Source of the DNA: Holophagaceae bacterium
GTDB lineage: Bacteria > Acidobacteriota > Holophagae > Holophagales > Holophagaceae
Direction of reading: 5' to 3'
NCBI GenBank assembly: GCA_003158505.1
Contig: PMJK01000111.1
Span: 223-13,042 of the forward strand
Length of the DNA: 12,820 nt
The translations under genes were made by a program, and so were the position numbers. The number at the start of each line of letters is the position of its first letter. Position 1 is the stretch's first letter. Below the pieces are notes generated by a model. That model worked only from the letters and a program-made list of their open reading frames with translations, did no database searches and was not told the DNA's origin. Positions 1 through 6,674 of this stretch are shown piece after piece.

Positions 1-1688
1 TCGCCCAGCACCACCTCGGTGGTGGCCCGGCCTTGCCCCAGGTAGGTGAAGTAGCGCCTCGCGAAGGGCTCCACCAGGGGGTTGATTTCATAGAAGCGAA
101 GCCGGTCTCCGGGCCGCCCGTAGGCCGCCAGGCTGCCGGTCCCTAGGCCCACCAGGCCCAGCTTCCGCGGCTGTTCCTTCAGACTGGCGATGGCCAGACC
201 CACCCCGGAATCCAGACTGTAGTAGGTCGCCGGGCGACTCGCCTTGACCGGGTCGAGGAACTGGCCGCCGTGGGTGATGGTGCCGTGGGCCAGGGTGCGC
301 CAGGTGTGATCCAGGTTGTCGAAGACGGCGAGGGTGCCGTAGAAGTTCCTCCCCCGGGCGATGGTGATCTGGTTGTCAGGCCTGTTCAGCCGAAAGGCAT
401 GGAAACCGAGCCCCAGGGCCAGCAGCCCCATCGCACCAGCGACTGGACGCTGCCAGCGATGCATCGGCCTCTGGTCCCAGGCCAAGGACAGTCCGGCCAC
501 CACGGCAGCGGCGGCGAGGCCCAGGGGAAGTTCCAGATAGGTGGTGAAGAGTCGCGGCGCCACCAAGGCCACGAAAATGCCACCCAGGGCTCCGCCGAGG
601 CTGAGGCGCAGGTAGAACCCGGTCAGGAACTGCGGATGGGGCCGACGACGGGCCAGCTCTCCGTGCGCCACCATGCAGGCCACGAAGAGTCCGGCATTGA
701 AGAGCAGCACCTGCCCCCGCACGGACCCCAGCCGGAACGCGGCCTTGCTCAACACGTCCCACCGGTGGTTCATCCATCGGAAGTCCGGCCGCAGGGACAG
801 GGACATGATCAGCAGGAGGATGGGCAGCAATCCCAGGAAGAGACCCCGTTGGTACCACCGGCTGCCCTCGAAACAGAGGATGAAGCTGAGCAGGTAGAGG
901 CCCAGCGGCAGGATCCAGAGGAAGGGAATGGGGGCGACATTGGTGCTGAGGTGAGTGGTCACGGCCATCAGCAGCATCGAAGGCACGGCCGCCAAGGCGA
1001 TCCAAAGCAGTTTCTGGCCAGTCCCGGGACTTGCCGCGGGCTCCTGGGGAACCTGAACACCATCCACTTCATGGGCATTCCGCAGGGCCAGAAAGAAGAC
1101 CAGCCCCGCGAACGTGAGGAAACCTGCCGACCAAAGCCAGGACTGGGCCTTCAGCGGCAGGAAGGGTTCCACCAGGAGGGGGTAGGACACCAGGGCCAGC
1201 ATCGAGGCCAGATTGGATAAGGCGAAGAGACGATAGGGGGCCCGCCCTCGACGAGCCACCCAGGCTTGCACCAAGGGTCCCGTGGTTGAGAGCAGCAGGT
1301 ACGGAAGTCCCACGGTCAGGGTGAGCAGGCCCAGGAGATGGCCCAGGGGCTCCTTGCCGCTCGAGGGGCGGAAGAAGGGGTGCAGTCGGAGGGGCAGCGT
1401 GAGAAGGGCCGCCAGCAGCAGTCCGCCATGCAAACGGACCTGACCCCGGTGGGACAGGTGGCGCACCACCAGGTGCGAATATAGATAGCCCAGGAGGAGC
1501 AGGGTCTGGAAGAAGAGCAGGCACGTGGTCCACACCCCCGCGCTGCCTCCGAACCAGGGCAGGACCAGCTTTCCCACCATCGGCTGCAACTGGAAAAGAA
1601 GGAAGGCACTCAGGAAGATGGTGGCTGCGGCCAGCAGGAGTGAGCCTTCCGGTCTCCCGTCGCCGGGGGTGTCCATCGTTGGACCCAA
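1..1688 (-). CDS. Fused multi-TM / spermidine synthase-like protein (3' end cut by window edge)
   Basis: The reading frame stays open from the start to the left edge, giving about 560 residues with the C-terminus missing. The N-terminal two thirds is a series of hydrophobic segments with features typical of the fused 'MFS/spermidine synthase' family: an FQLQPMVGKLVLPWFGG segment near residue 30 and a later LSNLASMLALVSYPLLVEP stretch. The C-terminal part looks like a spermidine synthase/SAM-methyltransferase fold: an HGTITHGGQF segment, then a GLGTGS nucleotide-binding loop (bases 132-149) and an acidic EINP strand end (78-89). Family knowledge suggests an inner-membrane protein with an aminopropyltransferase-like domain; the substrate is unknown and true spermidine synthesis is not established. 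The start is set at TTG 1688 because GGGAGG lies 6 nt upstream; an in-frame ATG at 1676 is the alternative but is 18 nt from that site. It lies 24 nt downstream of the DUF6677-like gene and is probably cotranscribed with it. Confidence 0.85.
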   Translation of the reverse strand, partial: MGPTMDTPGDGRPEGSLLLAAATIFLSAFLLFQLQPMVGKLVLPWFGGSAGVWTTCLLFFQTLLLLGYLYSHLVVRHLSHRGQVRLHGGLLLAALLTLPLRLHPFFRPSSGKEPLGHLLGLLTLTVGLPYLLLSTTGPLVQAWVARRGRAPYRLFALSNLASMLALVSYPLLVEPFLPLKAQSWLWSAGFLTFAGLVFFLALRNAHEVDGVQVPQEPAASPGTGQKLLWIALAAVPSMLLMAVTTHLSTNVAPIPFLWILPLGLYLLSFILCFEGSRWYQRGLFLGLLPILLLIMSLSLRPDFRWMNHRWDVLSKAAFRLGSVRGQVLLFNAGLFVACMVAHGELARRRPHPQFLTGFYLRLSLGGALGGIFVALVAPRLFTTYLELPLGLAAAAVVAGLSLAWDQRPMHRWQRPVAGAMGLLALGLGFHAFRLNRPDNQITIARGRNFYGTLAVFDNLDHTWRTLAHGTITHGGQFLDPVKASRPATYYSLDSGVGLAIASLKEQPRKLGLVGLGTGSLAAYGRPGDRLRFYEINPLVEPFARRYFTYLGQGRATTEVVLG

Positions 1689-1694
1689 GGGTGG

Positions 1695-1700
1695 CCTCCC
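1695..1700 (-). promoter_or_regulatory. Ribosome binding site deciding a TTG start
   Basis: On the minus strand GGGAGG sits 6 nt before TTG 1688 but 18 nt before the first ATG at 1676. Normal spacing favours the TTG. The effect is only four extra residues. Confidence 0.5.
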
Positions 1701-1712
1701 TTTGTGCGATGG

Positions 1713-2213
1713 TTATTCGCCCTTGGCGATCTGGATCTGTTCATCCTTGGGCAACCGGAAGACCCAGCGACCGGTGATGCGGTCCCAGAGATCGAAGCAG
1801 CAGAGCCAGTTCAGAAGGCCTGCCACCATCACGTAGGTCGACCCGTACTCCTGGGTGAGCGTGCGTACGGGCTCGGTACCTGCACCTCCGAAGGCCCATG
1901 CGAAGGCGCCGTACAGGGGCCCGATACCCAGGGTGCCCAGGGCACCGAGGGTGGGCAGCCAGGAGCCCTGCACGGGTACGAAGACGCCACCCTTCACACC
2001 AGCCACCGCGCAGTATTGCATCTGCAGTGCTCCGAGGAGGCAGAACAGCACCCATACGCCAAAGAAGGCCAGGGCCCTGCCTTTCTGTCCGATGGCCCAG
2101 TAGCCGGCACCGGGAACCAGCCACTGGAGCAGCAGGGGCTTCCAGGCGGCCTTTACCGCCTTCTTCTTTCGGAGCGGCATGGGAAGCTTCAGGGTGGGCG
2201 TGGGATCTGACAT
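1713..2213 (-). CDS. Small membrane protein, DUF6677-like
   Basis: This is a 166-residue protein with a basic N-terminus (RKKKAVKAAWK, residues 15-25). A hydrophobic hairpin with the segment WLVPGAGYWAIGQKGRALAF follows, then further membrane segments around residues 85-110 and 127-142 and a short charged C-terminus. The 'VPGAG.w..Gq..rA' pattern matches my memory of DUF6677, a family of unknown role common in Acidobacteriota; the related TM2-type proteins share a similar look. Three or four membrane spans are likely. The start is ATG 2211-2213; a weak GAGG lies 12 nt upstream. It is the first gene of a minus-strand pair with the spermidine synthase-like gene, and is divergent from the ccsA/hemX-like gene across a roughly 125-bp gap in which I could not identify convincing promoter boxes. 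Confidence 0.75.
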   Translation of the reverse strand: MSDPTPTLKLPMPLRKKKAVKAAWKPLLLQWLVPGAGYWAIGQKGRALAFFGVWVLFCLLGALQMQYCAVAGVKGGVFVPVQGSWLPTLGALGTLGIGPLYGAFAWAFGGAGTEPVRTLTQEYGSTYVMVAGLLNWLCCFDLWDRITGRWVFRLPKDEQIQIAKGE

Positions 2214-2339
2214 AGGTCCAGATTACCTCAGTCCTCGCGCTGAAAGGGCCCAGGTGCTCTTGCAGAGTCCTGTGGCTGAGTACCCGCCATCCATGTCGTG
2301 ATTCTCAATGGGATGCCCAGGGTGAGCTATCATTCATGC

Positions 2340-3161
2340 ATGATGGGAACCTTCGCCATGAGTCTTACCGCCCTGGGCCTGTACGGGGCAGCGGAAGCCT
2401 TCTCCATTGGCCATCTCCGGACGGACCGCGATGGCTACGGCCGGATGGCCACGCTCCTGCTCCTGTTGGGTTTCCTGGTGCACTTCCTGGCCCTGGAAGT
2501 GGGCGGACGCTCCGAGGGGACCGTGCCCTACCAGAATCTGCCGGGTTCCCTGTCGCTCTTCGCGTGGATGCTGGCGGCGGCCTACGGGATCCTCTTCCTC
2601 CGCCATCGGGAAGGCTCCACGGGGCCCTTCCTGATCCCGCTGGTGATCCTCTTCATGGCTGCTTCTCTGCTCGTCCATTCGAGGCAGGCGCCCCACGCCC
2701 CGCATGATCCCATGCGGTCGGGCTCCCTCTTTGCCATGCACGTCACCTTGGCCATCCTGGGCTATGCGGGCCTGACTCTGTCCTTCGTGCTGGCCCAGAT
2801 GTACCTGCTCCAGACCCGGCAGTTGCACAAGCACAAGCTGGGCCTGCTCTTCTCGAGGCTCCCCGCCCTGGACGTGCTCACCCGCATGCACCGCACCTCG
2901 GTGGCCATGGGCGCCCTGGCGCTGGCGGTGGCATCCTGCCTGGGAATGATCTGGGCCAAGCAGAACTGGGGCACCTACTGGGATCCCAAGGTCGCGTTCA
3001 CACTCCTCTTGATCCTGGTCTATGCCTTCACCTTGGTCGCGCCCAGGCTGGGTTGGGGCGGCAAGAAGATCGCATGGACTTCCATCGCCGGCTTCGTCCT
3101 GTTGATGTTCTCCTATTCGATCGTGAACCTCTTCATCACCGTGGGGCACGTGTTCCGGTGA
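2340..3161 (+). CDS. ccsA: HemX/CcsA-type cytochrome c assembly-like membrane protein
   Basis: This is an integral membrane protein of 273 residues from ATG 2340, with about eight hydrophobic segments. It belongs to the CcsA/HemX superfamily: a histidine in an early helix (H48), AMHVTLAILGYAGL with H134, a periplasmic-type motif WGTYWDPK at 210-217, a GWGGKKIAW loop, and a final VNLFITVGHVF with H270. CcsA proteins present heme for cytochrome c maturation; HemX proteins sit beside hemA and affect GluTR levels in Bacillus. The shortened WGxxW-DPKV motif, without the W before D and the E after DPK, and the hemA neighbour favour the HemX type. The start is uncertain: GTG 2298, ATG 2313 and GTG 2322 are in frame upstream, but ATG 2340 places the first helix at the N-terminus and has AGGGTGAG 14 nt before it. 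The stop overlaps the hemA start. Confidence 0.85.
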   Translation: MMGTFAMSLTALGLYGAAEAFSIGHLRTDRDGYGRMATLLLLLGFLVHFLALEVGGRSEGTVPYQNLPGSLSLFAWMLAAAYGILFLRHREGSTGPFLIPLVILFMAASLLVHSRQAPHAPHDPMRSGSLFAMHVTLAILGYAGLTLSFVLAQMYLLQTRQLHKHKLGLLFSRLPALDVLTRMHRTSVAMGALALAVASCLGMIWAKQNWGTYWDPKVAFTLLLILVYAFTLVAPRLGWGGKKIAWTSIAGFVLLMFSYSIVNLFITVGHVFR

Positions 3162-4459
3162 GTGGTTCGTCCGGATCGCCACTGCTTCTGGTCGGCTGGG
3201 ATTTCCGGCAGACCCCCGTGGAACTGCGCGAGCGCCTGGCCTTCTCTCCGGAAAAGGTGCGCGAGGCCCTGGCCGCGCTGCGCCAGGAGGGCCTGCTGGC
3301 GGAGAGCGTCATCATCTCCACCTGCAACCGCAGCGAAGTCTACGGGCTCTGCGGCCCCGGGATGGACGGGAAGGATCCCCTCGACGCTGTCACGGAGTTC
3401 ATCGCTCGCTTTCACGGCATCCCCAGGCCCGAGGTAGACGCCTCGGGCTACAAGCACTCCGGGGCCGATGCCGTGCGCCACCTGCTGCGGGTGTCGGCGG
3501 GTCTGGAGTCTCTCGCCCTGGGCGAGGACCAGATCCTGGGCCAGGTGCGGGAGGCCTTCCGCATCGCCTCCAGCGCCGGAGGCACCAAATCCGTCCTGCA
3601 CCGGCTGTTCCAGAAGGCCGTGGAGACCGGCAAGCGGGTGCGCTCCGAGACCGGTCTCAGTACTCGGCCCATCTCCATCCCCGGTGTCGCCATTGAACTG
3701 GCCCAGAAGATCTACGAGGATCTCAGCCCTCGCCACTTCCTGATCCTAGGGGCGGGCGAGACGTCTGGCATTTTCTTCGATCTGCTGCTGGCCCGGGGCG
3801 CGAAGAACATCGAAGTGGTCAACCGCACCCTGGAGAAGGCCGAGGCGCTGTGCAAGCGGGGCGGCAAGGCCGTGCCCTGGGACCAACTCGAATCCCGGCT
3901 CGCGCGAGCCGACATCGTGGTGAGTGCCACCTCCTCCGCTACGCCCGTCATCACCCGGGAGGCCGCCAAGAATGCCCTTCATCAGCGCCGCGGGCAGCCC
4001 CTGTTCTTCTTGGATCTGGGCATTCCCCGCAACGTGGACCCCAAGGTGGGCGACCTGAACGACGCCTTCCTCTATGCGGTGGACGATCTGCAGGAGATCG
4101 CCGAGCGGAACCGCCAGGAACGGCAAAAAGAAGTGGGCCCGGCACTGGAGATCCTTGAGGAGGAACTGGAGGAGTTCCTGTCTTGGTTCGGGTCCCTGGC
4201 CGTGATCCCCACCCTTACCTCGCTCAGACAGCACTTCGAATCCGTACGGGAGGCAGAGTTCGACCGCGAGGTCGCGAAAATGGCGCACCTTTCTGAAGGA
4301 GACCAGGAGAAGCTCCGACGCATCGCCGCATCCATGGTGCGCTCGCTCCTGAGGAACCCCACCGAAGCCCTCAAGGATGAACCGGATGCCTCCCGGCGCA
4401 TGGATCGCGCCGAAGCTGCGCGCCACCTTTTCGGCCTGGACCGGCCGCGAAAGGATTGA
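3158..4459 (+). CDS. hemA: Glutamyl-tRNA reductase
   Basis: It reduces glutamyl-tRNA(Glu) with NADPH to glutamate-1-semialdehyde, the first committed step of C5-pathway tetrapyrrole synthesis in the cytoplasm. The protein is 433 residues, normal for the family. The N-terminal catalytic domain carries STCNRSEVYG with the nucleophile C56, a YKHSG segment with H100, and LGEDQILGQVREAF at 121-134. The NADPH domain has ILGAGETS at 196-203 followed by VVNRT. A C-terminal dimerisation helix region follows, with RRIAASMVRSLLRNPTEAL. The start is GTG 3158: it is the first in-frame start that leaves a normal N-terminus (PLLLVGWDFRQTPVELRERLAF), and it overlaps the upstream stop as GTGA, which implies translational coupling. 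A strong terminator follows 27 nt after the stop, so hemC and other heme genes are not directly downstream here. Confidence 0.97.
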   Translation: MSGSSGSPLLLVGWDFRQTPVELRERLAFSPEKVREALAALRQEGLLAESVIISTCNRSEVYGLCGPGMDGKDPLDAVTEFIARFHGIPRPEVDASGYKHSGADAVRHLLRVSAGLESLALGEDQILGQVREAFRIASSAGGTKSVLHRLFQKAVETGKRVRSETGLSTRPISIPGVAIELAQKIYEDLSPRHFLILGAGETSGIFFDLLLARGAKNIEVVNRTLEKAEALCKRGGKAVPWDQLESRLARADIVVSATSSATPVITREAAKNALHQRRGQPLFFLDLGIPRNVDPKVGDLNDAFLYAVDDLQEIAERNRQERQKEVGPALEILEEELEEFLSWFGSLAVIPTLTSLRQHFESVREAEFDREVAKMAHLSEGDQEKLRRIAASMVRSLLRNPTEALKDEPDASRRMDRAEAARHLFGLDRPRKD

Positions 4460-4486
4460 TCCATCAAGCAATGTCCCGCTCTATGC

Positions 4487-4517
4487 AAAAAAACGGGGGC
4501 AGATGCCCCCGCTTTTT
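4487..4517. terminator. Bidirectional intrinsic terminator between hemA and rpsR
   Basis: A perfect 7-bp stem (cgggggc 4494-4500, gcccccg 4505-4511) closes an agat loop. It is flanked by seven A on the left and CTTTTT on the right, so both strands yield a GC stem followed by a T tract: seven T on the minus strand for the rpsR operon, five on the plus strand for ccsA-hemA. The convergent gene arrangement fits a shared terminator. Confidence 0.93.
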
Positions 4518-4536
4518 CAATAACCTACGTCCCGGA

Positions 4537-4803
4537 CTAATCCGCGGCGAAAGGTAGCAGAGCGATATTGCGGGCGCGCTTGATGGCTTCCACGAGCTCG
4601 CGCTGATGGACGGCGCACACACCACTTGTGCGGCGGGGCAGCACCTTGCCGCGTTCGGGGGTGAAGGCCTGGAGAGTCTTCACATCCTTGTAGTCGATCA
4701 TGAGAGACTTCTCGACGCAGAATTTGCAGAACTTGGCGCGTCGTCCCCCAAAAGCCTTCTTCTTCTTGGGCTTGCCCTTCTTGGCATCGGCGCGGCGCTT
4801 CAT
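4537..4803 (-). CDS. rpsR: 30S ribosomal protein S18, cysteine-containing form
   Basis: This is an 88-residue small-subunit protein that pairs with S6 on the 16S rRNA platform. A very basic N-terminal tail ([15 protein letters not shown]) is followed by FCKFC, the conserved [30 protein letters not shown] and [13 protein letters not shown]. Cysteines C26, C29 and C63 with H66 form a complete CxxC...CxxH set, so this looks like the zinc-binding 'C+' S18. Some bacteria carry a second, Cys-free copy controlled by zinc; none is visible here. The start is ATG 4803, preceded by GGAGGTG with ideal spacing; the frame runs open to an upstream ATG at 4824, but that would put the ribosome-binding site inside the gene. 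It is the last gene of the operon: rplI, often next, is absent and the terminator follows 19 nt after the stop. Confidence 0.97.
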   Translation of the reverse strand: MKRRADAKKGKPKKKKAFGGRRAKFCKFCVEKSLMIDYKDVKTLQAFTPERGKVLPRRTSGVCAVHQRELVEAIKRARNIALLPFAAD

Positions 4804-4871
4804 CCCATCACCTCCACTCGGCAATCGGCTGCGCCGATTCCGAGAACGTTTCGGTTCATGCGAGCGGTCAT
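4800..4871 (-). CDS. Candidate 23-codon mini-ORF bridging rpsF and rpsR
   Basis: The ORF begins at ATG 4871-4869, which overlaps the rpsF stop as ATGA, and ends at TGA 4802-4800, which overlaps the rpsR start as ATGA. It therefore fills the gap exactly. Its predicted peptide starts [13 protein letters not shown] and ends CRVEVMG; no family is recognised. Its own ribosome-binding site is GAGGTG within the last rpsF codons, identical to the one used by rpsR. It may serve as a coupling or leader ORF, since ribosomes translating it would pass through the hairpin just before the rpsR binding site. It could also be a by-product of the 15-nt duplication. No protein evidence exists in the sequence itself. 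Confidence 0.35.
   Translation of the reverse strand: MTARMNRNVLGIGAADCRVEVMG
4817..4844 (-). promoter_or_regulatory. Hairpin just upstream of the rpsR ribosome-binding site
   Basis: Arms ctcgg (4817-4821) and ccgag (4840-4844) pair outside; atcggc (4824-4829) and gccgat (4833-4838) pair inside around a 3-nt loop, with a small 2/1 internal loop. The structure ends about 2 nt before GGAGGTG of rpsR in the transcript. There is no U tract, so it is not an intrinsic terminator. A role in rpsR translation or as an S6:S18 target is inference. Confidence 0.5.
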
Positions 4872-5257
4872 CCCATCACCTCTTCAGCGGAACGTTCCTT
4901 GATGCCGGCCTGGGCCTTGCGCTTGGCTTCGCGCTCGATGCGCTGCTTGGTGCGGCCCGCGGCCTTCTCGGCTTCGTCCATGCGGACGCTCAGGTACTTG
5001 ATGACGGCGTCGTTGTTGCGGAAACGACGCTCCAACTCAGCGATGAGGTTCGGACCTGCGTTCATCTCGAACAGGGTGTAGTAGCCCTCGCTGAACTTCT
5101 GGACTTCGTAGGCCAGCTTCTTGCGGCCCCACTTGTCGGTCTTGAGCAGTTCGCCACCCTGCTCTGCAATGATCCCCTCGAACTGCTTGACGAGCTCGTC
5201 CGATTGCTCGTCCGTCAGCGTGGGGGAGGCGATAAAGATGGTCTCGTAGCGACGCAT
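4868..5257 (-). CDS. rpsF: 30S ribosomal protein S6
   Basis: This is a 129-residue small-subunit protein that binds 16S rRNA as a heterodimer with S18. The N-terminal [17 protein letters not shown] strand-turn, the central [24 protein letters not shown] block and [23 protein letters not shown] are the diagnostic elements of the family. The charged C-terminal tail (residues about 105-129, rich in K, E, R and A) is an extension beyond the core and is normal for many bacteria. The start ATG 5257 has AAGGAGG 4-5 nt upstream. In many bacteria ssb lies between rpsF and rpsR; here the gap holds only the mini-ORF and hairpin. The 123-nt leader upstream is unusually structured. Confidence 0.97.
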   Translation of the reverse strand: MRRYETIFIASPTLTDEQSDELVKQFEGIIAEQGGELLKTDKWGRKKLAYEVQKFSEGYYTLFEMNAGPNLIAELERRFRNNDAVIKYLSVRMDEAEKAAGRTKQRIEREAKRKAQAGIKERSAEEVMG

Positions 5258-5380
5258 CTGTCCTCCTTGTGGATGTGAAGCCCCCTTTGGATTCCAGGGA
5301 GCAAGGAAGAGCCCTCCAACGGAGGACGCGAACGGATAGTTTCGCGCGGAAAGGCTGAAAAATCAAAGGAAAGTCTGGCG
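5258..5380 (-). promoter_or_regulatory. Structured leader upstream of rpsF (three hairpins)
   Basis: In transcript order the gap between pth and rpsF holds three hairpins. The first has arms 5342-5347/5328-5333 (CGCGAA/TTCGCG with an 8-nt loop containing CCG). The second has 5321-5325/5313-5317 (CCTCC/GGAGG with a GTT loop). The third has 5296-5301/5281-5286 (CTCCCT/AGGGGG with one G:U pair and an inner GG/CC). The rpsF ribosome-binding site follows. Known rpsF leaders in bacteria can bind the S6:S18 complex through a CCG-containing structure, so this is a candidate autoregulatory leader. I could not match it to that consensus by eye. A promoter may also lie here, but no clear -10/-35 was found. 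Confidence 0.45.
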
Positions 5381-5950
5381 TCACCCCACCCAGAACCCCG
5401 CCGGATTGACCTTGTCTGCCAGAGTCAGCAAGTCCTCGGTTTCACCCAGCAGATCAAGGAACCGGGCGAAGGGGGCGTCCATGGCGTCGATCTGGTCCCA
5501 TTCGGGACCCGACCAGGGCTCCAGCACGAAATCGACGAGGGGGCGCTGGAAGGGGCCGATGCCTAGGCGCAGGCGGGCGATGTCCTGGGTGCCCAGACAC
5601 TCGAATACGGAGCGCAGCCCGTTGTGTCCGCCGTCTGAGCCATTCATCCGGAAGCGGCCCGTACCCAGGGGAAGATCCTTGTCGTCGTGGAGGAGTACGA
5701 GCCGACGTGGGTAGTGGCCTGCCGACGAGGCCTGCAGGCAGGCCTCGCCGGAAAGGTTCATGTAGCTGCTGGGTACCAGGGCCTGCAACTGATCCGTCAG
5801 CGGGTAGAGCGTACCCGACGCGAAACGCTTCTTGGGCGCGGGAGCCAGACCCCGATCCGCCATCCATCGCTGAAGGAGAAGCCTTCCAAGATTATGTCGG
5901 GTGTCCTGGTATTCGGGCCCCGGGTTTCCTAAAGGCACCAATGTCCACAT
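5381..5950 (-). CDS. pth: Peptidyl-tRNA hydrolase
   Basis: It cleaves the ester bond of peptidyl-tRNAs released from stalled ribosomes, recycling tRNA in the cytoplasm. The protein is 189 residues, the usual Pth length. Diagnostic elements are LGNPGPEYQDTRHNLG (N9, catalytic H19), SYMNLSG (N65), LLHDDKDLPLG (D89, corresponding to E. coli D93) and GSDGGHNGLRS (N110). The usual G before LGNPG is P6 here. The start ATG 5950 gives the normal N-terminus; the longer open frame upstream is not used, since it overlaps rplY. No good Shine-Dalgarno precedes it (GATAAGATAGTTGGC), so low or coupled translation is likely. It lies between rplY and rpsF, a common bacterial order. A 10-bp hairpin precedes it. 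Confidence 0.96.
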   Translation of the reverse strand: MWTLVPLGNPGPEYQDTRHNLGRLLLQRWMADRGLAPAPKKRFASGTLYPLTDQLQALVPSSYMNLSGEACLQASSAGHYPRRLVLLHDDKDLPLGTGRFRMNGSDGGHNGLRSVFECLGTQDIARLRLGIGPFQRPLVDFVLEPWSGPEWDQIDAMDAPFARFLDLLGETEDLLTLADKVNPAGFWVG

Positions 5951-5970
5951 GCCAACTATCTTATCTATAC

Positions 5971-5994
5971 CGCGGGCGCCGTTCGGCGCCCGCG
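5971..5994 (-). promoter_or_regulatory. Strong GC hairpin between rplY and pth
   Basis: A perfect 10-bp inverted repeat (cgcgggcgcc 5971-5980, ggcgcccgcg 5985-5994) closes a 4-nt loop. The minus-strand sequence after it is GTATAGATAAG, not T-rich, so full intrinsic termination is unlikely. It could stabilise the rplY 3' end, act as a processing site, or lower pth expression relative to rplY. Confidence 0.6.
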
Positions 5995-6026
5995 CATGAA
6001 TGCTGAATCGAGAAGGAGAACAGGAT

Positions 6027-6674
6027 CTACTTCTTGTCTTCCTTCTTGCCCTTCTTGACCACTTCGGGCTCGACGGCTGCCACGACGGGGGCAGCGACGA
6101 CTTCTTCTTCCGCGGCCTTGCCGTGGACGGAGCAGACCACCTGGTGGGCATCACCGGTGAAGATGATGTTGGGCACGAGGGTGAGTTGTTCGAAGCGGAT
6201 GCTGTCACCCACTGCCAGGTTGGAGATGTCCACGTCGATGTGGGCGGGGATGATGCTAGGCAGGCATTCGATCTCGATCTCGCGGTGGGCGAAGTCGAGC
6301 ACTCCACCCATGGCCTTGACGCCGATGGGAGTACCGACGAGACGCACGGGAACCTTGACGCGGACTTTGAGGGTCATGTCCACGCGCATGAAGTCCACAT
6401 GCCGGAGGCGGCTGGTGATGGGGTCGCGCTGCAGATCCTTGATGATGACGTGGCGCTTGATGTCCGTGCCCTCGCGCTGGAGGAACATCACGGAGTTCAT
6501 GCCGGCGTCGCTGGCCAGCACCCGGGCCACGGCCTTGGGGCTGATGGCGATGGCCACGGGGGGCTCTTTCAGGCCGTAGACCACGGCGGGGATCATGCCG
6601 CTCTTCTTGAGGTCGCGAATGGCGGCCTTGCCGAATGTGTCGCGCTTGGGGACGATGAGAACTTCCTGGGGCAT
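6027..6674 (-). CDS. rplY: 50S ribosomal protein L25 (TL5/Ctc form)
   Basis: This is a 215-residue 5S rRNA-binding protein of the long two-domain Ctc type, not the short E. coli L25. The N-terminal domain has a basic RDTFGKAAIRDLKKSGMIPAVVYG segment, typical of L25 ('G...rrlR..G.iPaVvYG'), then HVIIKDLQRDPITSRLRHVDFMRV. The C-terminal TL5 domain follows with VPVRLVGTPIGVKAMGGVLDF and a DVDISNLAVGDSIRFEQL element. A tail rich in E, V, A, P and K ends in KKGKKEDKK. The start ATG 6674 is chosen because AGGAGG lies 7 nt upstream; the frame continues upstream but lacks such a site. It is the first gene of the rplY-pth-rpsF-rpsR cluster and is divergent from ppk1. Confidence 0.96.
   Translation of the reverse strand: MPQEVLIVPKRDTFGKAAIRDLKKSGMIPAVVYGLKEPPVAIAISPKAVARVLASDAGMNSVMFLQREGTDIKRHVIIKDLQRDPITSRLRHVDFMRVDMTLKVRVKVPVRLVGTPIGVKAMGGVLDFAHREIEIECLPSIIPAHIDVDISNLAVGDSIRFEQLTLVPNIIFTGDAHQVVCSVHGKAAEEEVVAAPVVAAVEPEVVKKGKKEDKK

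Larger units (their letters stand above)
4800..4882 (-). repeat. 15-nt direct repeat carrying SD plus ATGA start
   Basis: The minus-strand sequence GAGGTGATGGGATGA occurs at 4814-4800 and again at 4882-4868, 68 nt apart with no mismatch. The first copy in transcription order is the last five codons of rpsF (E-V-M-G-stop). The second is the ribosome-binding site and start codon of rpsR. Both contain a Shine-Dalgarno-like GAGGTG followed by ATGA. Confidence 0.9.

Noticed and set aside
270..1220. 316-codon plus-strand open frame
   Set aside because: It is antisense to the spermidine synthase-like gene, whose minus-strand frame has clear TM segments and a GxGxG motif; the plus frame has no recognisable domain.
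3053..3157. Longer N-terminus for hemA
   Set aside because: The extra 35 residues match no GluTR N-terminus and overlap ccsA widely; GTG 3158 gives the normal length and a GTGA overlap.
2334..3182. 282-codon minus-strand open frame
   Set aside because: It is a shadow of the HemX/CcsA-like gene, low in hydrophobic order and rich in Q, H, G and E.
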